Positions 8,266 through 18,193 of a DNA stretch of 64,000 nt are shown here, one piece after another. The notes under the pieces are model-generated. The model was not told where the DNA came from. It saw only the letters and a program-made list of their open reading frames with translations, and made no database searches. The stretch lies in the NCBI RefSeq assembly GCF_002087335.1, contig NZ_MWVJ01000001.1, forward strand, positions 124,001 through 188,000. Direction: 5' to 3'. How positions within the stretch are numbered: position 1 is the first letter of the stretch; each line of letters starts with the position of its first letter. Origin of the DNA: Pseudophaeobacter leonis. GTDB lineage: Bacteria > Pseudomonadota > Alphaproteobacteria > Rhodobacterales > Rhodobacteraceae. The position numbers and the translations under genes were made by a program.

Positions 8266-9462
8266 ATGACTTTCCCTGAGCGGTTTGCGAACCTCCCAGC
8301 CTATGCGTTTCCGCGCCTGCGGGCTCTATTGGACCATCACGCGCCCGGCGGCGACGTGGTGCATATGACCATTGGCGAGCCAAAACATCAGTTTCCCCAG
8401 TGGGTCACAGATGTCATTGTGGAAAATGCTGCTGGGTTTAACAGCTATCCGCCCAATGACGGATCGGATGAGCTGCGCGCTGCGATGGCAGACTGGATCT
8501 TGCGCCGCTACGGCGTGAACATGGACGCGGCCACCCAGATCATGGCGCTGAATGGCACCCGCGAGGGGCTGTATAACGCCGCCATGGCGCTGTGCCCGGA
8601 GCAAAAGGGCGGCAAAAAGCCCACGATCCTGATCCCGAACCCGTTTTATCAGGTCTATATGGTGGCCAGTCTTTCTGTCGCCGCTGAGCCGGTCTTCGTT
8701 TCGGCAACCCGTGCAACGGGGCACCTGCCGGACTATGAAAACCTGCCAGAGGATGTGCTGCAACGCACGGCCATCGCCTATATCTGCTCGCCTGCTAATC
8801 CGCAGGGCGCTGTGGCGAGCCGGGACTACTGGCAGCGCCTGATCCGGCTGGCAGAACAGTATGATTTCAAAATATTTTCTGATGAATGCTACAGCGAGAT
8901 CTACCGGGATGACGCCCCCGTTGGAGCACTCACCGTGGCGCAGGAAATGGGCGCTGACCCTGAACGGGTGGTGCTGTTCAACTCGCTTTCCAAACGCTCG
9001 AACCTGCCGGGATTGCGCGCCGGGCTGATTGCAAGCGGGCCGGAAAATATCAAACGGATCAAGCAGCTGCGCGCCTATTCCGGAGCACCTGTTCCGAGCC
9101 CACTGCAGGCCGCGGCGGCACGGGTCTGGGCGGATGAGGCGCATGTGGATGAGAACCGTGCGCTGTATCAGGAAAAGTTCAAAATTGCCGATGAAGTGTT
9201 CCAGGGCCTGGAGGGCTATATGCCGATTGAGGCTGGCTTTTTCCTGTGGTTGCCGGTGGCTGATGGTGAGGCTGCCGCGCTGAAGCTGTGGCGTGAGACC
9301 GGGGTGCGGGTACTGCCGGGCGCTTATTTGGCGCAGGGCGCACTTGGTCAGAACCCCAGTCAGAATCCCGGTGAAGGTTATATCCGGGTAGCGCTTGTGG
9401 GTTCGGCCGAGGTGACGCGGCAGGCGCTGACTGCGCTGCGAAAGTGCCTGTACGACGACTAG
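8266..9462 (+). CDS. dapC: Class I aminotransferase, DapC-like
   Basis: PLP-dependent aminotransferase of 398 residues. Motifs: NGTREGLYN (cofactor phosphate site), ICSPANPQGAVAS, the DECYSEIY aspartate/tyrosine pair, and the Schiff-base lysine in SLSKRSNLPGLR near residue 243. These wordings match alphaproteobacterial proteins annotated as N-succinyldiaminopimelate aminotransferase (lysine/peptidoglycan precursor route); a general aspartate aminotransferase is the alternative. It is a single gene preceding ftsK by 116 bases. Confidence 0.8.
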   Translation: MTFPERFANLPAYAFPRLRALLDHHAPGGDVVHMTIGEPKHQFPQWVTDVIVENAAGFNSYPPNDGSDELRAAMADWILRRYGVNMDAATQIMALNGTREGLYNAAMALCPEQKGGKKPTILIPNPFYQVYMVASLSVAAEPVFVSATRATGHLPDYENLPEDVLQRTAIAYICSPANPQGAVASRDYWQRLIRLAEQYDFKIFSDECYSEIYRDDAPVGALTVAQEMGADPERVVLFNSLSKRSNLPGLRAGLIASGPENIKRIKQLRAYSGAPVPSPLQAAAARVWADEAHVDENRALYQEKFKIADEVFQGLEGYMPIEAGFFLWLPVADGEAAALKLWRETGVRVLPGAYLAQGALGQNPSQNPGEGYIRVALVGSAEVTRQALTALRKCLYDD

Positions 9463-9578
9463 ACTGACTGCATCGGTGCGCCCTTTTTGGGGGAGTATCG
9501 GTGCCAAGATAAATACGGCCGGTGATCAGAACCTGCGGCAACAGCAGGGCACATCGGCAACAATGAACTGAGGTAGAC

Positions 9579-12500
9579 ATGGCATTTCAAACCCGCAGCA
9601 GAGACCCCCTGCTTGACAGCTCGATGCAGGCGGCGATCGAAAAGCGCGGCAAAGAGTTGATTGGGATCTTCCTGATCGCTTTGGGTCTGATCGTGGCTGC
9701 GATGGTTGGCTCTTATACACCGGATGACCCCAATTGGATGGTCTCGACGGATGCGCCGGTGCAAAACTGGCTGGGCCGCCCCGGGGCCTCGATTGCGGCG
9801 CCTTTGTTTATGATCGTGGGCTGGGCCGCCTGGAGCCTGGCTCTGATGCCGCTGGCCTGGGGGCTGCGGTTTGTGTGTCACATTGGTGAAGAGCGGGTGC
9901 TCAGCCGGATGATCTTTGCGCCGGTCCTGCTGGCGGTGGCTGCGATCTATGCTGCGACTTTGGTGCCGGGTGCGGCGTGGAAAGTGACCCATAGCTTTGG
10001 CCTGGGTGGCCTGTTTGGCGACACCGTCATGGGTGCTATGCTGACGCTGTTGCCCGTGAGTTCGCATTTCGCGGTCAAGCTGATGTCGCTGCTGATGGCG
10101 GCAGGCATGCTGACCCTTGGGATCTTTGTTGCCGGCTTCAGTCGCGCCGAGATGACGCGGGCTGGTGGCTATCTGATGCTGGGATTTGTGCTGATCTATG
10201 GGGCGATTGCCAGCCTGTTGGGGCGGGGCGCAACCAGCGGCTTTCAGGCTGCGATGAGCTATCGCAACGAGCGCCGTGCAGCCGCTGAATTGAAGGCCGA
10301 ACAAGAGGCATGGGCGGCGGACAATGAAGACTCTCAGATGTTTGAAAGCTATGCGCCCGACCCTGCATTGGATGGGGCAGGGGATGCGGATGCGGTGACT
10401 GCTGCGGACAAGCCTGAGAAAACCGGGTTGTTTGCACGGGTGCCCGGCCTGATGCGCCGCGCAGATGCAGAGCCCTTGTCTGAGGCCATGCCTGCAACGA
10501 TGCCCGAGCCCGAATTGGTTGAGACCGACGCCAGTGGCGAAGCCTTGCTGACTGGGGATGCGCGGATCTCAGAGAAAATCGCCAGTGCGGGCGCATTCGT
10601 CGTGCCGCGACCAAGGCGCCCGGACCGGATCCGGATCTGCCCCTGACAAAGGGACGCGGACGCCGGGCGGAACCTTTGCTCTTTAACCCAGAGGCGGCCC
10701 CTGCAGGTCTGCCGCCGGAGCCACCCCTGACGGCATCGCAAACTGTGCCCTTTGCCCCGTCTGTTGGCGCAGCAGCGACCTCTTTTGTACCAAGCGCCCC
10801 CGCCCCCGCCCCTGCGCTGCGCCTGTGTCAGACCCCTTTGAGCCTCAGGATGCTGTGGCGCGGGTTGCGACAGAACAGGCTGCAACAGCTGACCTCTCAG
10901 AGGCACAGCGGGACACCACACCAGAGAGTGCGCCAGTGGCACCAGATCAGGACCTTTCTGATGGGCTGCCGACTGGACAGCCGACTGAGCTGCCAAGCGG
11001 GATTCAGACTGGGCGGGTGCTTCAGCGCGAGGCACCCGGCGCGCAGTCAGGCGCGCAGCCAGACGGACAGCCTGTGGCCCAGCCTCAGCAACCACGAGCC
11101 TCGGATCCTGTGAGCTACGATTTGCCCGTGGCCGAGCCGCGCAAGCCGGTAGTGGAACAGCCGCAGCGCAAAGCCGTGGTGCCCTCCACACGGGCCAAGG
11201 CCGAATCCCAGCCTGCTCTGGCCTTTGAAGAAAGCGACGCGGGGTTTGAATTGCCACCGCTGTCATTGCTGAGCCATCCAAACGGGGTTGAGCGTCACCA
11301 TCTGAGCGATGAGGCGCTGGAAGAAAACGCCCGGATGCTGGAAGTGGTTCTGGACGACTATGGCGTCAAGGGTGAGATCGTCTCGGTGCGTCCCGGCCCC
11401 GTTGTCACCATGTATGAGCTGGAGCCTGCGCCGGGTCTTAAGGCGTCACGCGTTATTGGCCTGTCGGATGATATTGCCCGCTCGATGTCGGCGCTGTCTG
11501 CGCGGGTCTCGACGGTGCCGGGCCGTACCGTCATCGGCATCGAGCTGCCAAATGAAAAGCGCGAGATGGTCAGCTTTCGCGAAATCCTGTCGTCGCGCGA
11601 CTATGGCGATGGCACCCAGCACCTGCCGCTGGCTCTGGGCAAGGACATTGGCGGGTCAGCCATGGTGGGCGACCCTGGCCAAGATGCCGCATTTGCTGAT
11701 CGCCGGGACCACGGGCTCGGGTAAATCGGTGGCGATCAACACCATGATCCTGTCGCTGCTTTATAAACTGTCGCCGCAGGAATGCCGCCTGATCATGATC
11801 GACCCCAAGATGCTTGAGCTGTCTGTCTATGATGGCATCCCGCACCTGCTGTCGCCGGTTGTGACCGATCCCAAAAAGGCGGTTGTCGCCTTGAAATGGG
11901 TCGTGGGCGAGATGGAAGACCGCTATCGCAAGATGTCCAAGATGGGCGTGCGCAACATTGCCGGCTACAATGGCCGCGTCAAAGAGGCCCTGGACAAGGG
12001 CGAGATGTTCAGCCGCACGGTGCAGACCGGTTTTGACGATGATACCGGCGAGCCGGTGTTTGAGAGCGATGAGTTCGCCCCCGAGGCGCTGCCCTATATC
12101 GTTGTCATCGTCGACGAGATGGCAGATCTGATGATGGTTGCCGGCAAAGAGATCGAGGCCTGCATCCAGCGTCTGGCGCAGATGGCGCGGGCCTCTGGGA
12201 TTCATTTGATTATGGCGACACAGCGCCCCTCGGTTGACGTGATCACTGGCACCATCAAGGCTAACTTCCCCACCCGGATTTCGTTTCAGGTGACCTCAAA
12301 AATCGACAGCCGGACAATTCTGGGCGAAATGGGGGCCGAGCAGCTTTTGGGCATGGGCGACATGCTCTATATGGCGGGCGGCGCCAAGATCACCCGCTGT
12401 CACGGACCGTTTGTATCGGATGAAGAAGTCGAAGAGGTGGTCAATCACCTGAAACTGTTTGGCCCGCCTGAATATGTTGGCACCGTTCTGGATGGTCCCG

Positions 12501-12757
12501 AAGGCGAAAAGGCCGAGGACATCGACGCGGTTCTGGGGCTGTCTACCGGCGGCAATACCACCGGCGAAGATGCGCTTTATGATTCTGCGGTACAGATCGT
12601 GATCAAGGATCGCAAATGCTCAACCTCCTATATTCAGCGCAAGCTGGCCATTGGCTACAACAAGGCCGCGCGCCTGGTTGAGCAGATGGAAGACGAGGGG
12701 CTGGTCTCGCCGGCCAACCATGTGGGCAAGCGGGAAATCCTTGTTCCCGAACAATAA
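9579..12757 (+). CDS. ftsK: DNA translocase FtsK (three one-base indels)
   Basis: Septal DNA pump that segregates chromosome termini and activates XerCD. The repaired protein is 1059 residues: four N-terminal membrane segments (about residues 25-200), a low-complexity Pro/Gln/Ala linker, then the RecA-like motor with Walker [11 protein letters not shown], Walker [15 protein letters not shown], the [12 protein letters not shown] segment and a C-terminal gamma winged helix ([25 protein letters not shown]). Frame changes: a missing G near 10586, a missing C near 10822 (CTGCGCCTG) and an extra C near 11682 (GGCGACCCTGG). After these three the length is an exact multiple of three. The gene is essential in relatives, so the breaks argue for sequence error. 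Confidence 0.93.
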
Positions 12758-12779
12758 CCGCTCATGCGCAATAAACCGC

Positions 12780-12816
12780 GAGGCCGACCCATAAATGGAT
12801 CGGCCTCTTTTCTTTT
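12780..12816 (+). terminator. Rho-independent terminator after ftsK
   Basis: GAGGCCGA (12780-12787) pairs with TCGGCCTC (12800-12807) and is followed by TTTTCTTTT. It lies 23 bases past the ftsK stop and before lolA, which may therefore have its own promoter. Confidence 0.85.
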
Positions 12817-12841
12817 GCGCCCCAAGGCTTATCTAAACCTC

Positions 12842-13481
12842 ATGAAAAAAATTCTTCGTGTTCTGGCGCTGAGCCTCCGGGCGCCCTTGTATGCCGCCCT
12901 CTGTGCCGCCCTGTTCGCCCCTCTGTTTGTTTCTGCGGCCTGGGCTGGTGAAAAGCTGAGCCTGGCTGAGATTTCCGGCTATCTGAACGGTATGAAAACC
13001 GCGACGAGCAGCTTTACCCAGATCAATGATGACGGCAGCCTGTCGACCGGCAAGCTATACCTGCACCGGCCCGGACGGATGCGGTTTGAATATGACGGCG
13101 ATGGCGGCAGCACAGTTGTTGCGGGCGCGGGGGCTGTGCGGGTGCATGATCCCAAATCAAACCAGCCGCCCGAGACCTTTCCGCTGCGGCCGCACGCCGC
13201 TGTCGATCATCCTGGCGAAACAGGTCAACCTTGGTCAGGCAAATATGGTTGTGGGGCACGGCTTTGACGGCACCTCAACCGTGGTGCAGGCGCAGGATCC
13301 GGAGCATCCGGATTATGGCAGTCTTGAGCTGATGTTCACCGGTGCGCCTGTCGAGCTGCGCAAATGGGTGGTGCATGACGGGGCAGGGGGCAAAACCACT
13401 GTGATTCTGGGCGCTCTGGAAACCGGCATGCGCCTGCCCTCGACCCTGTTCAGCTCTGGCGGTGGCAACAGCTCACCTTAG
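12842..13481 (+). CDS. lolA: LolA-like outer-membrane lipoprotein carrier (one-base insertion near 13188)
   Basis: Periplasmic carrier that takes lipoproteins from the inner to the outer membrane. The N-terminus is a Sec signal peptide (KKILRVL, hydrophobic stretch, cut near AWA/GEKL). The mature part has the fold's ISGYLNGMKTATSSFTQIN and GKLYLHRPGRMRFEYD. After ETFPLR the frame shifts (extra C in CTGCGGCCGC) and continues RTPLSIILAKQVNLGQANMV to LPSTLF. The repaired length is 212 residues, normal for LolA. The ATG at 12842 was chosen over an upstream frame extension because it starts the signal peptide. FtsK-LolA adjacency is common in alphaproteobacteria. Confidence 0.85.
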
Positions 13482-13584
13482 GGTGCCTCATTTTGAGGGC
13501 GGGATGCGCCAGAGCGTGGGAAATGCCAGTCTGCGGGAAAGGCCAGTCCTAAGGCCTCTCCCGGTGTTTCAGTTTGGCGTTGGC

Positions 13585-16035
13585 TCAGACCTTCACCCGC
13601 TCCGACTTTGGATCATACATCGGTTTCAATGAGACCTCGGCGCGCACCCTGGTGCCCATGACGTCGATCTCATATTGCGATGCCAGCACCTGCGCCGCTG
13701 TTTCGCCGTCGCAAGGCACATAGCCCAGCCCCACCGCCGCGCCCAGCGTGTGGCCATAGCTGCCCGAACTGATGTAGCCGACGATCTCCCCATCGCGCAG
13801 GATTGGCTCGTTATGATACAGCAGTGGCTCGGGGTCGGTCAGTTTGAACTGCAACATCCGTGCCCTGGGACCGGATGCCTTGCGCGCAAGCACCGCGTCA
13901 CGGCCAATGAAGGCGGGTTTGTCCGTCTTCACCGCAAAGCCAAGCCCCGCATCAATCACATGGTCCTCGCAGGTGATGTCATGGCCAAAGTGGCGAAAGC
14001 CCTTTTCAATGCGGCAGCTGTCCATCATGTGCATGCCGCAGAGTTTTAGCCCCATGTCCTGCCCGGCCGCATGCAGGGTTTCAAAGGCATGCCCCGCCAT
14101 ATCCGCGCTGACATATATCTCCCAGCCGAGCTCTCCGACATAGGTCACCCGGTGCACCCGTGCCAGCCCCATGCCCAGCTCAATCTCTTGTGCGGTGCCA
14201 AAGGGGTTCACCGCGTTTGAAAAATCATTCGGCGAGACCTTTTCGAGCAGTTTGCGCGCATTTGGACCCATCACCGCCAGCACGCCTTCGCCCGGCGTGA
14301 CATCGGTGAATCACCACGCGGTGGTCTTTTACATGTCGCCGCATCCAGCTCTCATCCGCCAGTCGCGTTGCCGCCGGGGTCACCACCAGATAGGCGGTCT
14401 CGCTCAGCCGGGTCACGGTCACATCCGCCTCGACGCCGCCACGGGGGTTGAGGAACTGGGTATAGACGATCTTGCCCGCAGGCACAGACAGGTTGGCGCC
14501 ACAGACATGGTTCAGGAAGGCCTCGGCCTCGGGGCCTTCAACGCGGATTTTGCCAAAGGAGGACATGTCATACATGCCGACATTTTCACGCACGGCACGG
14601 TGCTCGGCGGCGGAGTTTTCAAACCAGTTCTGTCGTTTCCAGCTGTAGTGATACTCGGCCTGCTGGCCCGGATTGGCAAACCAGTTGGCCCGGTCCCAGC
14701 CGGCCAGCTCGCCCATCACCGCGCCCTGTTCAATGAGATGCTGATGAAACGGCGTGCGGCGCACACCTCGCGCGGTGGCTTTTTGCCGATAGGGAAAATG
14801 GTCGGCATAGAGCAGCCCCAATGTTTCCCTGGAGCGCTCATAGAGGTAGTGTTTGTTGCCCTGAAAGGGCTGCATCCGGCTGATGTCGACATCGCCCAGA
14901 TCAAAGGGTTTCTGCCCCTCGTCCATCCACTGCGCCAGCGCCATGCCCGCGCCCCCTGCCGACTGAATCCCGATCGAGTTGAACCCGGCAGCGACCCAGA
15001 AATTGTCCATCTCGGGCGCAAGCCCCAGATGGTAGGCATCATCGGGGGTAAAGCTTTCGGGGCGGTGGAAGAGGGTGTGAATCCCCGCCTCTCCCAGCAT
15101 CGGCATCCGGTTGCAGGCGTTTTCCAGAATGGGCTCGAAGTGGTCGAAATCCTCGGGCAGCTGGTCAAATTCAAAACTGTCGGCAATGCCCTGCATGCCC
15201 CAGGGTTTGGCGATGGGCACAAAGGCGCCCAGCAACATCTTGCCTGCGTCTTCTTTGTAATAGGCGCATTCATCCGGCACCCGCAGCACTGGCATCTGGG
15301 TCAGACCCTTGATGGCCTCGGTGACGATGTAGAAATGTTCGCAGGCGTGCAGTGGCACGTTGACGCCTGCCATGCGACCCACCTCGTGCCCCCACATGCC
15401 GGCACAATTCACCACCATATCGGCCTTGATGTGGCCCTGCGTACTGCCGTCGTCGCTGATCCAGTCCACACCGCTGACACGACGGCCCTCTTTGCTGAGG
15501 CCGGTGACCTTGATGCGTTCCCTGACCAGCGCGCCGCGCTGACGCGCACCTTTGGCAAGGGCCAGCGCGATATTGGCCGGATCTCCCTGACCGTCGAGCG
15601 GCAACCAGACGCCAGCCGTAACATCGCCGATGTTCAGGTGTTCATATTTAGCCTTCACCTCTGCCGGTGAGATCTCTTCAACCTCAACCCCAAAGGCGCG
15701 GGCCATGGCCGCCTGGCGAAAGATCTCTTCGCGGCGTTCGTCGGTCAGCGCCACAGTGATCGAGCCACAGCGTTTAAAGCCGGTCGCCACGCCGGTCTCA
15801 TCCTCCAGCGCGCCATAAAGCTCCTGACTGTATTTCGCCAGCTTGGTCATATTGGCGGTGGCCCGCAGCTGTGCGATCAGACCGGCGGCATGCCAGGTGG
15901 TGCCCGAGGTGAGCTGCTTGCGCTCCAACAGCACCACATTTTCCAGCCGAGTTTGGGCAGATGGTAGGCAACTGAGCAGCCAATGACGCCACCCCCGATG
16001 ATGACCACGCGGGCCTGTGTTGGAAGATCGCTCAT
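13585..16035 (-). CDS. FAD/GcvT-domain demethylating dehydrogenase, sarcosine-dehydrogenase-like (two one-base indels)
   Basis: An 816-residue (repaired) flavoprotein: N-terminal DAO domain with ARVVIIGGGVIGCSVAYHL, the flavinylation-site motif TSGTTWHAAG (His linked to FAD in dimethylglycine and sarcosine dehydrogenases), and a C-terminal GcvT-like tetrahydrofolate-binding half ending MYDPKSERVKV. Frame breaks: one A missing near 15942 (run of A before ATGTGG) and one base inserted near 14310. The region after the FAD site (AEVKAKYEHLNIGDVTAGVW) looks more like sarcosine dehydrogenase than dimethylglycine dehydrogenase. It would oxidise an N-methyl group to formaldehyde or methylene-THF. It is the last gene of the betaine-demethylation run and lies 85 bases after the GbdR-like gene. 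It is exactly as long as its paralogue at 18194. Confidence 0.8.
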
Positions 16036-16120
16036 AACATCACTCCGAAAGATCACGACTACATCCCGATTATCACCGTCAGGCGTCACGGAATGTATGA
16101 AAAACGCCAAAATCGCTGGG

Positions 16121-17143
16121 CTATTCTCCGTCCGATGTAAAATCCTGCAGTGCAAAAGCCTGCGGTGCAGTCTGACCCGGGCGGCGACTTTTGCGCAGCA
16201 CCAAGGGCGTGATGCCAAAGGTCGCTTTGTACAGCGAGGAAAAGCCGTTCTGAAACCCGCAGGCCAGGCCGATCTCACGCACGCTCAGAGAGGTGTTCAG
16301 CAACAGGTTATTGGCCTTGTTCAGCCGCATTTCGCGGTAAAACCCGGTTGGTGTCGTCGCCAGATAGGTCCTGAATTTGCGCTCTAGTGAGCGGGTCGAG
16401 ATGCCCAGCTCGGCGACAATATCGCCAATCGGCATTGGCTCTTCTATATTGGCCTGCATCAGGCGGATGGCGTGATCAAGATCGGCGTCGCCGGTGATGG
16501 TTGGCTTGGCCCCGGCAAAGGGCTGCAGGGAGGAATAGTCGCGCACCTGCTCATGCAGCATAATATTGGCGACGCTCATCTGCGCCGCTGCCGAGGTGAG
16601 CCGCCCAATCAGCGCCAGGACGATATCCGTCGTCGCTCCCATGCCGGCACAGGTGACAACCGGACCGTTCTCGCTGGCTAAGGCGTGACTGGCCTCAAAC
16701 AGGCCCAGACGTTCCCGCAACAGAGCCGCGTTCTCCCAATGGGTAGAGCCAGCCTCGCCCTGATCCTTGAGATAGCGCGCTGCCGCCTCGGCCAGCAGAT
16801 AGACCCGCGCACCTCTGTTGGTGTAGCTTTTGATCACCCGTCCCAGCGACAGGTCGGGATGGTCAGGGTCACTATTGCCCAGCACAAAGGCAAAATCCGC
16901 CTCGGGACGATCAACAAAGCCCAAGGTCTCAACCAAAAGCCCGGCCCGGCAGGACAATGCCCCCCCGCGCGCTGAGCGCATGCAGAGGCGAAAGGGCGGC
17001 TGCGCCAGAACCCGGTTTGCAATGCGCAGAGCGTCGGCCACAGCGGCCATCTCTGTCAGCACAAACCCCTCGGCCGCCAGAATATCGACGGTCCAGACCC
17101 GAGGGGCGCTGGCGTGCTGCTGACGTCCCGTTTCCTTGCCCAT
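16121..17143 (-). CDS. GlxA/GbdR-like AraC-family regulator
   Basis: A 340-residue activator with an N-terminal DJ-1/PfpI (GATase-1-like) ligand domain (about 10-210, including VVTCAGMGATTDIVLALI) and a C-terminal AraC helix-turn-helix pair (about 230-330, with ISTRSLERKFRTYL and IGLACGFQNGFSSLYKATFG). This architecture is that of GbdR, which in Pseudomonas senses glycine betaine and dimethylglycine; the location between the methyltransferase and a dehydrogenase fits that role (inference). The start is ATG 17143 after AAAGGCG; a TTG at 17161 is less likely. The gap to the methyltransferase is 27 bases. Confidence 0.82.
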   Translation of the reverse strand: MGKETGRQQHASAPRVWTVDILAAEGFVLTEMAAVADALRIANRVLAQPPFRLCMRSARGGALSCRAGLLVETLGFVDRPEADFAFVLGNSDPDHPDLSLGRVIKSYTNRGARVYLLAEAAARYLKDQGEAGSTHWENAALLRERLGLFEASHALASENGPVVTCAGMGATTDIVLALIGRLTSAAAQMSVANIMLHEQVRDYSSLQPFAGAKPTITGDADLDHAIRLMQANIEEPMPIGDIVAELGISTRSLERKFRTYLATTPTGFYREMRLNKANNLLLNTSLSVREIGLACGFQNGFSSLYKATFGITPLVLRKSRRPGQTAPQAFALQDFTSDGE

Positions 17144-17170
17144 GATCGTCGCCTTTCTCAATTCAGGGGA

Positions 17171-18064
17171 TCAGACGATCTGATGCCCCGCTGCGCGCAG
17201 CTGCTGCGCCAGTTCTGCAATATGAGCCGGCCCAACTTCGCAGCAACCGCCAACAATCGTGGCCCCCTGCGCCACCCAGCCCATGGCAAAGGCGGCATAT
17301 TCAACGGGGCCCAGATCATGGCGCTGCTGCAGCGCCTCAACCGTGGGGGCCTCTTGCAAAAACCCTTCGGTAATTCTGGTAAAGCCATTGGCAAAGGCGC
17401 CAAAGGGCTTGCCAAAGGTTTTGATGATCTCCAGCCCTGCAGCAACCACCTCGGGGCGTGAACAGTTGATCAGCACCGCTGCGGGCTGGAAGGTCTCAAC
17501 CAGATCCGCCAGCTCCTGCAGCGGCTCCCCAGAGCGCAGTCGGGTGCCATCCTCATCCATGACCGAGACGGCCAGCCAGATGGGTTTATCCGTTGCGCGG
17601 CATCCCATCAGGGCACCACGGGCGTGGTCCAGGGAGACCACAGTTTCCAGTATAAACAGATCCGCCTTAGCCTGCAGCAGGCGCACCTGTTCGGCAAAGA
17701 GCTTTTGCACCTCAGCCAGAGGCGGCAGCAGATCGGGGCGGTAGGACGCGCCAAGCGGGCCTAAAGCCGCAGCAATACGCCCAGAGCCATGGGCGGCGCG
17801 GGCCTGTTCGGCCTGTCTCATGGCGGTGTCCAGCAGGGCCTCAAAGTGATCTTCAAGCCCGGCGCGCCGCAGGCGGTCACGGGGCACGGTATAGGTATTG
17901 GCGGTGGCGACAGTGGCGCCAGCTGCAAAATAGTCGGCATGGACCGCCCCCACCACGTCAGGCTTTTCCAGCATCACCGATGTGGACCATAGCGGCGTTG
18001 GACGATCGCCAGAGCGTTTGACAATCTCCTGACCAATTGAGCCGTCCAGCAGTGTTATGTCCAT
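17171..18064 (-). CDS. Homocysteine S-methyltransferase family, probable betaine-homocysteine methyltransferase
   Basis: A 297-residue zinc methyltransferase. It begins MDITLLDGSIGQEI (the DGxxG start of the family) and has zinc-ligand cysteines in VLINCSRP and in the C-terminal GGCCEVGP. The protein is the short form without cobalamin domains, as in betaine- or S-methylmethionine-dependent enzymes. Placed between a dimethylglycine dehydrogenase and a GbdR-like regulator, the natural reaction is glycine betaine + homocysteine to dimethylglycine + methionine. The start is ATG 18064 after AAAAGGAT; an upstream in-frame codon (18088) only adds a basic tail. The gap to the upstream gene is 129 bases. 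Confidence 0.78.
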   Translation of the reverse strand: MDITLLDGSIGQEIVKRSGDRPTPLWSTSVMLEKPDVVGAVHADYFAAGATVATANTYTVPRDRLRRAGLEDHFEALLDTAMRQAEQARAAHGSGRIAAALGPLGASYRPDLLPPLAEVQKLFAEQVRLLQAKADLFILETVVSLDHARGALMGCRATDKPIWLAVSVMDEDGTRLRSGEPLQELADLVETFQPAAVLINCSRPEVVAAGLEIIKTFGKPFGAFANGFTRITEGFLQEAPTVEALQQRHDLGPVEYAAFAMGWVAQGATIVGGCCEVGPAHIAELAQQLRAAGHQIV

Positions 18065-18193
18065 GCGTCTTATCCTTTTGCGAGGCACCGTCTGGCGAGC
18101 CCCGTCGCGCGCCAGTATCCCCCCTGCGAAGCCCAGAGTTTCCAGGTCTCAGGTCTCACAGGGGCGGGATGCTGGCGTGCTATCAAACCACGG

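Noticed and set aside
14171-15670. A 499-codon plus-strand open frame opposite the sarcosine-dehydrogenase-like gene
   Set aside because: It is the antisense shadow of a gene with clear FAD and GcvT motifs; its composition (His/Gln/Arg-rich) has no family likeness and no ribosome site.
18065-18193. A SAM riboswitch before the homocysteine methyltransferase
   Set aside because: The 129-base leader does not show the SAM-II or SAM-V core words; it has only an AGGTCTC direct duplication and an ordinary ribosome site.
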